Shown in pieces: positions 1 through 5,894 of a stretch of 6,504 nt of DNA (the stretch's first letter is position 1; each line of letters begins with the position of its first letter). The stretch is from Gammaproteobacteria bacterium. GTDB taxonomy: Bacteria; Gemmatimonadota; Gemmatimonadetes; Longimicrobiales; Gaopeijiaceae. The notes under the pieces are model-generated. The model worked only from the letters and a program-made list of their open reading frames with translations, made no database searches and was not told where the DNA came from. Position numbers and translations under genes: made by a program. The DNA lies in the NCBI GenBank assembly GCA_009843625.1, contig VYDD01000012.1, forward strand, positions 1 to 6,504, written 5' to 3'.

Positions 1-2
1 AA

Positions 3-935
3 GTCGAGCCCGAACCGCTCACGCTGGACAAGCTGTTTGAAATCTACGGTGAGGAGGTGACGCCGACGAAGGCGGAGGCGTCCCAGCGCTCCGACCGGGC
101 CGCGACAAGGATGTTCCTCCGGTTCTTCGGACGGGACCGGAGTCCCGAGACGCTCTCCCAACGCGATTGGGATCGGTTCATCCGGGCGCGGAGGTCGGGT
201 AGGGTCGGCCCCAGCGGAAGGCCGGTGTCCGACCGGACCATCGAGCACGACCTGAAGTTCCTGATCGCCGTGCTCAACTGGGCGTCCAAGTCCCGGGACG
301 AGCGGGGCAAGCTCCTGCTCGCGTCGAATCCGCTGAGGGGTCTCAGGACGCCAACGGAGAAGAACCCTACGCGGGTGGTGTTGTCCGAGGAGGAGTACCA
401 GGCGCTTCTTGGGGTGTCCCAAGAGGTGGACTGGCGCTTCCGCGTCGCGCTCGTGCTCGCTCACGAGACGGGACACCGGATCGGGGCCATCCGTCAACTC
501 CGGTTCTCGGACATCGACTTCGAGGGCGGTGTGGTGCGGTGGCGCGCGGAGCACGAGAAGACCGGCTTCGAGCACCGGACGCCGGTGACGGCGGAAGCGC
601 TGGCCGTTCTTGAGGAGGCGCGGGAGAGGAGTTCCGGGCATGACGACGCTCCGGTGCTGCCCGCGCCGACGGATGGCTCCAAGAGCGCAGGGCGGTCCTT
701 GGTGCGAGCTTGGTGGTACAAAGCCCAGACGCTGGCGGGGCTCGAACCGAGGCGCGGGAGAGGCTGGCATTCGTTGAGGCGGAAGTTTGCTTCCGACCTG
801 ATGGATCAGCCGCTCAAGGTGCTCTGCGAGTTGGGAGGCTGGAAGACTGCCAAGACGGTGCTTGAGTGCTACCAGCGAGCCGACGAGGGACAGCTTCGGA
901 AGGCACTGGACGCCCGCCGGAGATCTCGAAGCTGA
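3..935 (+). CDS. Tyrosine recombinase / phage-type integrase, 5'-partial
   Basis: Site-specific recombinase that would cut and rejoin DNA through a covalent 3'-phosphotyrosine, typically integrating or excising a phage, island or conjugative element. Residue numbers count from the GTG at 57. The catalytic set is complete: R141 (in TGHRIGAIRQL), K168 (HEKTG), H238 and R241 (HSLRR), W262 (GGW, in the second-histidine position) and nucleophile Y272 (ECYQ). Residues about 1-95 look like the helical SAM-like core-binding domain and about 105-285 form the catalytic domain. The frame is open to the left edge and the 18 codons before 57 (LTLDKLFEIYGEEV and neighbours) read like a normal integrase N-terminus. 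The GTG at 57 has a purine run directly abutting it with no spacing. The true start therefore lies outside the window. The gene ends 290 bases before a transport operon on the same strand. Family assignment is secure; the element type and target site are unknown. Confidence 0.93.
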   Translation, partial: VEPEPLTLDKLFEIYGEEVTPTKAEASQRSDRAATRMFLRFFGRDRSPETLSQRDWDRFIRARRSGRVGPSGRPVSDRTIEHDLKFLIAVLNWASKSRDERGKLLLASNPLRGLRTPTEKNPTRVVLSEEEYQALLGVSQEVDWRFRVALVLAHETGHRIGAIRQLRFSDIDFEGGVVRWRAEHEKTGFEHRTPVTAEALAVLEEARERSSGHDDAPVLPAPTDGSKSAGRSLVRAWWYKAQTLAGLEPRRGRGWHSLRRKFASDLMDQPLKVLCELGGWKTAKTVLECYQRADEGQLRKALDARRRSRS

Positions 936-969
936 GGCTCACGAATCGGCGGGAGTCAAACAGCGAGAA

Positions 970-996
970 TTGAGCGCACCAATCCCGTAAGCTCAA
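970..996. repeat. Inverted repeat, 6-base arms (TTGAGC / GCTCAA)
   Basis: Perfect arms at 970-975 and 991-996 around a 15-base loop, 34 bases after the integrase stop. A stem this short with no following T-run is a poor terminator. It could be an integrase core-type site or chance. Confidence 0.4.
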
Positions 997-1008
997 GGAA
1001 TCAAGGAA
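993..1008. repeat. Perfect tandem repeat, 2 x TCAAGGAA
   Basis: Two back-to-back copies of the 8-mer TCAAGGAA at 993-1000 and 1001-1008. The first copy overlaps the right arm of the 970-996 inverted repeat, and the second overlaps the start of the AAGATCCGATCTT dyad. Short direct repeats beside an integrase gene can be arm-type binding sites; no function is demonstrated. Confidence 0.55.
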
Positions 1009-1019
1009 GATCCGATCTT
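1007..1019. repeat. Inverted repeat AAGATC-C-GATCTT
   Basis: Perfect 6-base arms around a single central C. An alternative overlapping stem pairs TCAAG (1001-1005) with CTTGA (1017-1021). It may be a protein-binding dyad connected with the integrase; it is not a convincing terminator. Confidence 0.4.
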
Positions 1020-1119
1020 GAACGACACCGCCGTTACGTCAGGGTTTTGGGGAGCGAGCGTGGTCTCCCGTGGGATCGCGGCATGTTTCTGTCGCACGCC
1101 TCAGCGGCGAGTGCCCTTC

Positions 1120-1150
1120 TTGACACCCTCCGAGCGCCACCTCCTTTACT
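1120..1150 (+). promoter_or_regulatory. Candidate sigma-70-type promoter of the transport operon
   Basis: A perfect TTGACA -35 hexamer lies at 1120-1125. The best -10 candidate is TTTACT at 1145-1150, matching TATAAT at four of six positions with a 19-base spacer, slightly long. Transcription would start near 1157, inside the adjacent palindrome, leaving a leader of about 70 bases before the receptor start. Location, the exact -35 box and the overlap with an operator-like dyad support it; the weak -10 box and long spacer count against. Confidence 0.45.
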
Positions 1151-1171
1151 GATAACGAGAACGCGTTATCA
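1150..1171. promoter_or_regulatory. Fur/Zur-family-like operator palindrome
   Basis: Perfect inverted repeat TGATAACG-AGAACG-CGTTATCA with 8-base arms and a 6-base centre. Read as hexamers it is GATAAC GAGAAC GC GTTATC, close to the classical Fur layout GATAAT GATAAT C ATTATC but with one extra central base. A second, imperfect dyad centred on AACGCGTT (1160-1167) overlaps it, as often seen in sites that bind two regulator dimers. It sits at and just after the candidate -10 box, where a bound repressor would block transcription. The downstream genes encode metal-chelate uptake, which fits iron repression by Fur. Zur or another metal-responsive regulator is the alternative. Confidence 0.55.
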
Positions 1172-1209
1172 TTACGGCCCGGGCACGCACCCCCTGTCGA
1201 CCCCTTGCC

Positions 1210-1216
1210 AAAGGAG
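1210..1216 (+). promoter_or_regulatory. Shine-Dalgarno site of the receptor gene
   Basis: AAAGGAG lies 9 bases before the ATG at 1226. This decides the start: the frame could open at a TTG at 1205, but that would place the ribosome-binding site inside the coding region, and the peptide from 1226 begins as a clean signal sequence. Confidence 0.8.
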
Positions 1217-1225
1217 ATTCAACCA

Positions 1226-3577
1226 ATGCCGACGTCCAGACGCTCTACCGCCCTCTCCCTCCTCCTCGGGATGATCCTCGCCGGCGTTCCGGCAGCGCTC
1301 CGCGCCGACTCGTCACCTGTCGCCGTCACGGAAGGGTCCATGCAGGAGGCCGGGACCGTCCGCGGGACCGTGCGGGCCGCCGACTCCGGCGATCCGATAC
1401 TGGCGGCGAGCGTGCGGGTCGAGCCGACGAACCGGGGAGCGTCGACGGATGCCGACGGGCGCTTCACGATCTACGGCGTTCCGGAGGGAGCCCGGACCCT
1501 GGTGGTTTCCGCTCTCGGATATGAGTCGTCCACGATGCCCGTCACCGTCGGTGCCGGTGTCGCGGAGATCGAGATCCAGCTCGAAGTGGATCCGCTCGGT
1601 GTGGATGGACTGACCGTGAGCGCGGCCCGCTCCAGTGTGGCCACGAAAGCCGAAACCGAGATCCTCGCGACGCCCCAGGCGATCAGCCTCGTGCCCGGGG
1701 CCGTCATCGAGCAGCAGGCCGCGGTCAGCCTCGACGACGTCATCAAGAACGTGAGCGGCCTCATCCAGGCGAGCTCGATCAATGGGGAGTACGCAACCTT
1801 CGCCGCGCGCGGATTCTATTCGAACAGCAACGGCAACTTCCGCCGCAACGGCGTTCAGGTCTCGAAGTTCGGCGAGCTCCTCGACGCGAATACCGATCGG
1901 GTCGAGGTCCTGAAGGGGCCGGCGACCGTCCTCTACGGCCAGCTCGATCCGGGCGGGGTGATCAACCTGCGGACCAAGCAGCCGCTCGGGGCGGCGGGAA
2001 CGGAAGTCCGGGTTGCAGGCGGGAGCTTTGGACGGGTCGATGGGCGCATCGACGCTACCGGACGTCTCTTCGGGCCCGTTCTCTACCGGGTCAACGCCCA
2101 CCTCGAGAACCGGGACAGCTACCGGGACGAGGTCTTCTGGCGCACGCGCTTCATCTCGCCCGTGATCACCTGGCAGGCCGGTCCGGCCACGACGGTTACC
2201 GTGGAGACCGAGTTCAAGCGGGAGGAGGGACTCCTGGACGAGGGACTCTTCGCTCCCGCACCCACGCTGGCGAGCCTGGACGAGCAGCCCATCAACCGAT
2301 TCCTCGGAGAGCCCGACGTACCGGCAAACCGTGCGCGAAGCGCCGTCCTGGCGAGGCTGGAGCAGGGGATCGGCGGGAGCTGGAGTACCCGCATCGCGAC
2401 CAGTTGGTCGAAGAACGAGCGCAACGCGAATCGGGTCGATCTCCGCTCGCTCGGCGGCGACGGCCGAACGCTGGGCCGCCGCACCGACTTCCGCCAGCAG
2501 GAACTCGAGACCCTCTTCTGGGACGGCGGCCTGATCGGTGCGCTCCAGCTCGGCTCGACCTCGCATCGGCTCGCCTTCGGATTTGACGGATACTCCACCA
2601 CCCGGCTCGAAGAGCGGCTTCGAGGTCCGGTGGATCCGATCGACATCTTCGACCCGCGCTACACCGGCGCCGCCGCGCCGTCACCCTTCGCAGTCGAGGA
2701 CCAGTCGGTCGACATGATCGGCCTTTACGCCCAGAACCAGATCGCTCTCGGTGACGCGTTGGTTGTTCAGCTCGGCCTACGGTATACTACCTTCGATCAG
2801 CTCACCATCGATCAGGATGACGGAACGGAAGAGGAGTTCTCGGACGAGGAGTGGACTACGTCGGTGGGACTCGTCCACCGCGTGACGCCCGACGTTTCGC
2901 TGTACGGATCGATGAGCGAGGCGTTCGCGCCCACGCTCTCGGTCGACCGTGATGGAAACGCCTTCGATCCGAACTACGGCCGTCAGTTCGAGTTCGGGTT
3001 GAAAGCGGATCTCCTCGATCGCCGCCTCTCCACGACGGTCGCCATCTACCACCTGCGGCGCACCGGCATGATCAGCTTCGTCCGCCCCCCCGAGGGCGGC
3101 TTCTACCGGGTACAGAGCGGCGTCCAGCGAAGCCGCGGCTTCGAGGTGGATCTCCTGGGCCGGCTCACGGGATCGGTCAGCGCGATCGCGTCATACGGCT
3201 TCACGGACGGTGCCGTCCTGGAGGACGATGTCTACGCGACCGGGCACGGCCTCGGCGGCGCGCCGCGCCACCACGGAAGTCTCTGGCTCCGCGGGGGTCT
3301 CCGGAGCGGCTTCTACGCCGGGGCGGGTGTCTTCTTTCAGTCGGAGTGGAAGGCGTTCACCAGCTACGCTGACACCCGGATGTTGCGGGGGTATCACCGC
3401 TTCGAGGCGATGGCGGGCTACTCGCTGGCCAACGGCGTTCGGCTGCAGTTGAACGGTCGGAACCTGGGGGACAGGCGTTACTATCTGTCCGGCGGCGAGG
3501 GTACGGCGGTGGGGCTCCCGGCCCCGCCCAGGTCGTTCGAGTTGAACATGTCGTGGGGCGCTGGCGCGCTTCGTTGA
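1226..3577 (+). CDS. TonB-dependent siderophore-type outer-membrane receptor
   Basis: Outer-membrane beta-barrel that imports a scarce ligand, most likely a ferric siderophore, using energy passed on by TonB-ExbBD. The 783-residue product starts with a signal peptide (basic MPTSRRS, hydrophobic stretch about 9-25, probable cleavage after A27). A carboxypeptidase-regulatory-like beta domain follows (about 45-120: GTVRGTV, TDADGRFTI, ALGYES). A TonB-box-like DGLTVSA is at 127-133. The plug (about 145-250) has LDDVIKNVSGL, the ARGF motif and RVEVLKGPATVLYG (225-238). The barrel spans about 255-783. SEAFAP, DPNYGRQFEFGLKADLL (581-597) and NGRNLGDRRYY (743-753) are hallmarks of the TonB-siderophore receptor family. 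There is no STN signalling domain, so sigma/anti-sigma control is unlikely. The last strand, ELNMSW, is followed by six extra residues (GAGALR) where it overlaps the next gene. It is first in the operon, behind the Fur-like operator. The family is secure; the ligand is inferred. Confidence 0.93.
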   Translation: MPTSRRSTALSLLLGMILAGVPAALRADSSPVAVTEGSMQEAGTVRGTVRAADSGDPILAASVRVEPTNRGASTDADGRFTIYGVPEGARTLVVSALGYESSTMPVTVGAGVAEIEIQLEVDPLGVDGLTVSAARSSVATKAETEILATPQAISLVPGAVIEQQAAVSLDDVIKNVSGLIQASSINGEYATFAARGFYSNSNGNFRRNGVQVSKFGELLDANTDRVEVLKGPATVLYGQLDPGGVINLRTKQPLGAAGTEVRVAGGSFGRVDGRIDATGRLFGPVLYRVNAHLENRDSYRDEVFWRTRFISPVITWQAGPATTVTVETEFKREEGLLDEGLFAPAPTLASLDEQPINRFLGEPDVPANRARSAVLARLEQGIGGSWSTRIATSWSKNERNANRVDLRSLGGDGRTLGRRTDFRQQELETLFWDGGLIGALQLGSTSHRLAFGFDGYSTTRLEERLRGPVDPIDIFDPRYTGAAAPSPFAVEDQSVDMIGLYAQNQIALGDALVVQLGLRYTTFDQLTIDQDDGTEEEFSDEEWTTSVGLVHRVTPDVSLYGSMSEAFAPTLSVDRDGNAFDPNYGRQFEFGLKADLLDRRLSTTVAIYHLRRTGMISFVRPPEGGFYRVQSGVQRSRGFEVDLLGRLTGSVSAIASYGFTDGAVLEDDVYATGHGLGGAPRHHGSLWLRGGLRSGFYAGAGVFFQSEWKAFTSYADTRMLRGYHRFEAMAGYSLANGVRLQLNGRNLGDRRYYLSGGEGTAVGLPAPPRSFELNMSWGAGALR

Positions 3578-4797
3578 TGATCCGCGGCGCCGTCGTCCTG
3601 TGCACCGCGGCAGCGCTCGGCTGCGGTGTGGGCGACGGCGCGGGCGGCTCCTCGGTGGACGGAGCGTTCACCGAGGGGCTCCCGGTCCCGGCCGTACCCG
3701 AAATCGAGTTCGCCACCGGATTTACGGTGTCGGCCGGTCCCGGCTACCGGGTCGTGCACGCTTCGCCCGACCCGTCGGCGTTGGACGAGGGCTCCGCGCG
3801 CCTGTGGACGGACGATGTCGACCGGATGGTGCTCGTGGCGCGCGGCACCCGGCCCCGTCTGCCACCGGAGCTCGAGTCGGCTCCGCGCTTCGAGGTCCCG
3901 GTGGGGAGCGTCACCGTCAACCGGGATGCCGACGCGCTCCGGGTGAAGGTCCTGGGTCGACTCGACCGGCTTCGGGGAATCGGCGGGACCGGGATCTACG
4001 ACCTGGACCTCCACCGGCTCGTCGAGAGCGGAGAGCTCGGCGCCGTGGGCAGCGCACTTCATCGGACCACGAATACCGAATTCCTCCTGACCGAGGGGAT
4101 CGAGGCGGCGTTCTTTCGGGTCGCGAGCCTCGATCACGCCCGGCAGTACGACCGGCTTCGAGACATCGGGGTGCCGGCCGTGCCCATGTTCGCGTGGGCC
4201 GAGCGGGGCTACCTGGGGCGGGCGGAGTGGATCCGGTATCTGGGTCTCTTCCTCGGCGCCGAGGAAGAGGCGGATCGGCTGTTTCGTGACATCCGCGCTC
4301 GACGGGACTCGCTCGTTGCGCGAGTCGCCGGCGTCTCTCCTGTCCCGGCGATATGGGCCTTCCGCAGCGGGGACCGGTGGATGGTTCACCGGAATTCGCT
4401 GGAGTCCGAACTTCTGATCGACGCCGGTGCGGAGAACGTCTTCGTCGATGCCTCCGCCGGGGTGACGGAGGGGGAAGGGGGCTTCAGCGAAGGCGTCCCG
4501 ATGACGGACGAGGAGTTCCTGATCTCCGCAAGCCGGGCGCAGTACTGGATCACGTGGGATCGTACGGACGAGCGATGGCCCTCGCGGGCATACCTCGAAC
4601 AGATCCCGGCCTACCGCGAAGGCAGGGTGTATCATCACCGCGTCCGCGTCCGCCCCGAGCAGGGGGGCGACGACTGGTACGAAGGCGCTCAGGTCGATCC
4701 GACCTCGGTCCTCGCGGATCTGATCGCGCTCCTCCATCCCACGCGGCTCCCGGGCCACCGCTTCGAGTGGCTCGCGCCGCTGGAGCGCGAACGGTGA
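3577..4797 (+). CDS. ABC transporter substrate-binding protein (iron-siderophore/cobalamin class), probable lipoprotein
   Basis: Periplasmic binding protein expected to take the ligand from the receptor and deliver it to the permease encoded next. From the ATG at 3577 it has 406 residues. It has a short hydrophobic leader with a lipobox-like AALGC (C16; A rather than L/V/I at -3), suggesting membrane anchoring. A Gly/Ser-rich linker follows (about 17-35). The fold of the FepB/BtuF-like class follows from about 105: LGRLDRLRGIGG (126-137), LLTEGIEAAFF, RLRDIGVPAVPM (193-204), LGRAEWIRYLGLF (213-225), then GGDDWYEGAQVDPTSVLADLIALLHP (two stretches within 363-388). The last block is typical of binding proteins paired with FecCD permeases. 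The receptor stop and this start share one base (TGATG) and there is no Shine-Dalgarno site, pointing to coupled reinitiation. An in-frame GTG at 3553 would add eight residues and remains possible. The class is good; the ligand is not readable from sequence. Confidence 0.88.
   Translation: MIRGAVVLCTAAALGCGVGDGAGGSSVDGAFTEGLPVPAVPEIEFATGFTVSAGPGYRVVHASPDPSALDEGSARLWTDDVDRMVLVARGTRPRLPPELESAPRFEVPVGSVTVNRDADALRVKVLGRLDRLRGIGGTGIYDLDLHRLVESGELGAVGSALHRTTNTEFLLTEGIEAAFFRVASLDHARQYDRLRDIGVPAVPMFAWAERGYLGRAEWIRYLGLFLGAEEEADRLFRDIRARRDSLVARVAGVSPVPAIWAFRSGDRWMVHRNSLESELLIDAGAENVFVDASAGVTEGEGGFSEGVPMTDEEFLISASRAQYWITWDRTDERWPSRAYLEQIPAYREGRVYHHRVRVRPEQGGDDWYEGAQVDPTSVLADLIALLHPTRLPGHRFEWLAPLERER
4782..4785 (+). 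promoter_or_regulatory. Shine-Dalgarno site of the permease gene
   Basis: GGAG lies 8 bases before the GTG at 4794, inside the end of the preceding gene. It supports GTG 4794 as the start, although the frame is open far upstream. Confidence 0.65.
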
Positions 4798-5885
4798 ACC
4801 GGTCGCCCGAAGCGCCTGCGCCATGGGGTGCTTCGGGCGCGGACCTGCGGACGACGCTCCGCCCGCTGGCCTTTCTCCTCCTGGTGGGGGGCGTCGCGGG
4901 TGTGTTCGTTCTCGAGTTGATGATCGGTTCGGTCCGCATTCCACCGGATCAGGTGGTTCGCTACCTCGTCGGCGCCGAGGTTGAGGTGGCCGCCTGGCGG
5001 ACCATCCTCTTCGAACTCCGAATCCCCCGGGCCATCACGGCGCTCGTCGCGGGAGCAGCCCTCGGCGCGGCCGGACTCCAGCTCCAGACGCTCTTCCGAA
5101 ACCCCCTTGCCGGGCCGTGGGCACTCGGCCTTACCGCCGGCGCGCAATTCGGCGTTGCCGTCGTCGTGGCCACCGGAGCCGTGGTCGGCTCCGGGTTGCT
5201 CTCCCGGCTGGCCTTCCTCAGCGAACTCGGGATCGTGCTCGGAGCCTTTATCGGGGCGGGCGGAGTCATGGCGGTCATCGCGTCCGTCTCCCGGCGAGTG
5301 AGCACGATCACGCTCCTGGTGCTCGGGCTCATGTTGGGCTTCCTCGCTCAGGGGATGGTCAGCGTGGTCCTCCACTTCACAACCGAGACCCAGGGGCGCG
5401 TTTTCGCCTCGTGGAACGACGGCAGCTTCGCGGGCGTGTACTGGGACCACTTTCCCGTGCTGCTCCCGCTGGTAACGGTCGGGCTCGTGGGAGCGCTCCT
5501 CATGGTGAAGCCGCTCAACGCGCTCCTGCTTGGCGAGCGGTACGCGGGCACTCTGGGCCTGTCGGTGGAGCGGGCGCGGCTGTCGGCGCTCGCCGGGGCG
5601 GTGATCCTCGCGGCTCCGGTCACGGCGTACTGCGGCCCTGTGCTCTTCGTCGGGATGATCGTTCCGCACATGGCGCGCGGCCTGTTGAACACCTCGGACC
5701 ACCGCATTCTGATGCCCGCCGCCATGCTCATGGGCTCGCTGCTGGGCCTTTCCGCCGATCTGGTGGTGCACCTGCCCTGGGAGCGGCACATCCTTCATCT
5801 GAACGCCGTGAACGCGCTGATCGGAGCGCCTGTCGTCATCGGCGTCGTCCTGCGCAATCGGCAGATGCGCAGCATGGCCGTCTAG
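4794..5885 (+). CDS. FecCD-family ABC transporter permease (iron chelate / cobalamin type)
   Basis: Inner-membrane channel subunit; it probably forms a homodimer, since only one permease gene is seen before the ATPase. From GTG 4794 it has 363 residues, slightly longer than the usual 330-350 because of a hydrophilic N-terminal tail of about 20. Hydrophobic segments begin at about 24-44 and recur to the C-terminus, as expected for the roughly ten-helix fold. Family blocks are clear: RIPRAITALVAGAALGAAGL (76-95) followed by QTLFRNPLAGPWALG (98-112); the W..G.F.G..W signature at 207-217; LNALLLGERYAGTLGLSVER (241-260); GPVLFVGMIVPHMARGLL (281-298), whose helix contacts the ATPase; and NAVNALIGAPVVIGVVLRNR (337-356). 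The start overlaps the previous stop as GTGA. Much of the left part of the frame (from 4353) is open only as a shadow of the preceding gene. The family is certain; the substrate is inferred from the operon. Confidence 0.94.
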   Translation: MNRSPEAPAPWGASGADLRTTLRPLAFLLLVGGVAGVFVLELMIGSVRIPPDQVVRYLVGAEVEVAAWRTILFELRIPRAITALVAGAALGAAGLQLQTLFRNPLAGPWALGLTAGAQFGVAVVVATGAVVGSGLLSRLAFLSELGIVLGAFIGAGGVMAVIASVSRRVSTITLLVLGLMLGFLAQGMVSVVLHFTTETQGRVFASWNDGSFAGVYWDHFPVLLPLVTVGLVGALLMVKPLNALLLGERYAGTLGLSVERARLSALAGAVILAAPVTAYCGPVLFVGMIVPHMARGLLNTSDHRILMPAAMLMGSLLGLSADLVVHLPWERHILHLNAVNALIGAPVVIGVVLRNRQMRSMAV

Positions 5886-5887
5886 GA
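5884..5887 (+). promoter_or_regulatory. Weak Shine-Dalgarno site of the ATPase gene
   Basis: AGGA overlaps the permease TAG stop and lies 7 bases before the ATG at 5895. It is short, so translation is probably helped by ribosomes finishing the permease. Confidence 0.4.
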
Positions 5888-5894
5888 CGCCCGA

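Larger units (their letters stand above)
936..1119. other. Intergenic region after the integrase; possible attachment-site region
   Basis: Left part of the 290-base gap between the integrase and the transport operon. I find no credible gene and no strong GC-hairpin plus T-run terminator. The part from about 940 to 1025 is visibly richer in A and T than the flanking genes. It contains an inverted repeat TTGAGC/GCTCAA (970-975 and 991-996, 15-base loop), a perfect tandem pair of TCAAGGAA (993-1008) and a dyad AAGATC-C-GATCTT (1007-1019). A weak hairpin GGGAG/CTCCC lies at 1050-1069. Tyrosine integrases usually act close to their own gene on inverted core sites with short arm repeats, so an att site here is plausible. 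This is inference: the other end of the element is not in view. Confidence 0.35.

Noticed and set aside
57..935. Integrase starting at the GTG at 57
   Set aside because: The frame continues to the left edge with integrase-like sequence, and the purine run directly abuts the GTG with no spacer, so it is not a credible start.
936..1030. Complete tRNA gene at the integrase boundary
   Set aside because: Only a T-loop-like string is present on the minus strand. The T-stem does not pair, and no anticodon arm, D arm or acceptor stem could be built.
1050..1069. Rho-independent terminator GGGAG/CTCCC
   Set aside because: The stem is only five pairs with a 10-base loop and is followed by GTGGG rather than a T-run.
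936..1225. Cobalamin riboswitch upstream of the receptor
   Set aside because: A GCCAC string occurs at 1136-1140, but I see no complete B12 box and no conserved supporting stems. The likely transcription start near 1157 leaves only about 70 bases of leader.
1047..1274. Possible small gene (75 residues, TTG start) in the gap before the receptor
   Set aside because: It runs through the promoter, the operator and the receptor's ribosome-binding site and start, has no Shine-Dalgarno site, and has no recognisable product.
1313..2566. Minus-strand open frame of 417 residues opposite the receptor
   Set aside because: It is a shadow of the receptor gene with no domain and no Shine-Dalgarno site worth noting.
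3481..4944. Minus-strand open frame of 487 residues opposite the binding protein
   Set aside because: It has the same low-complexity charged composition and no motif; the plus strand has a clear substrate-binding protein with overlapping start and stop signals.
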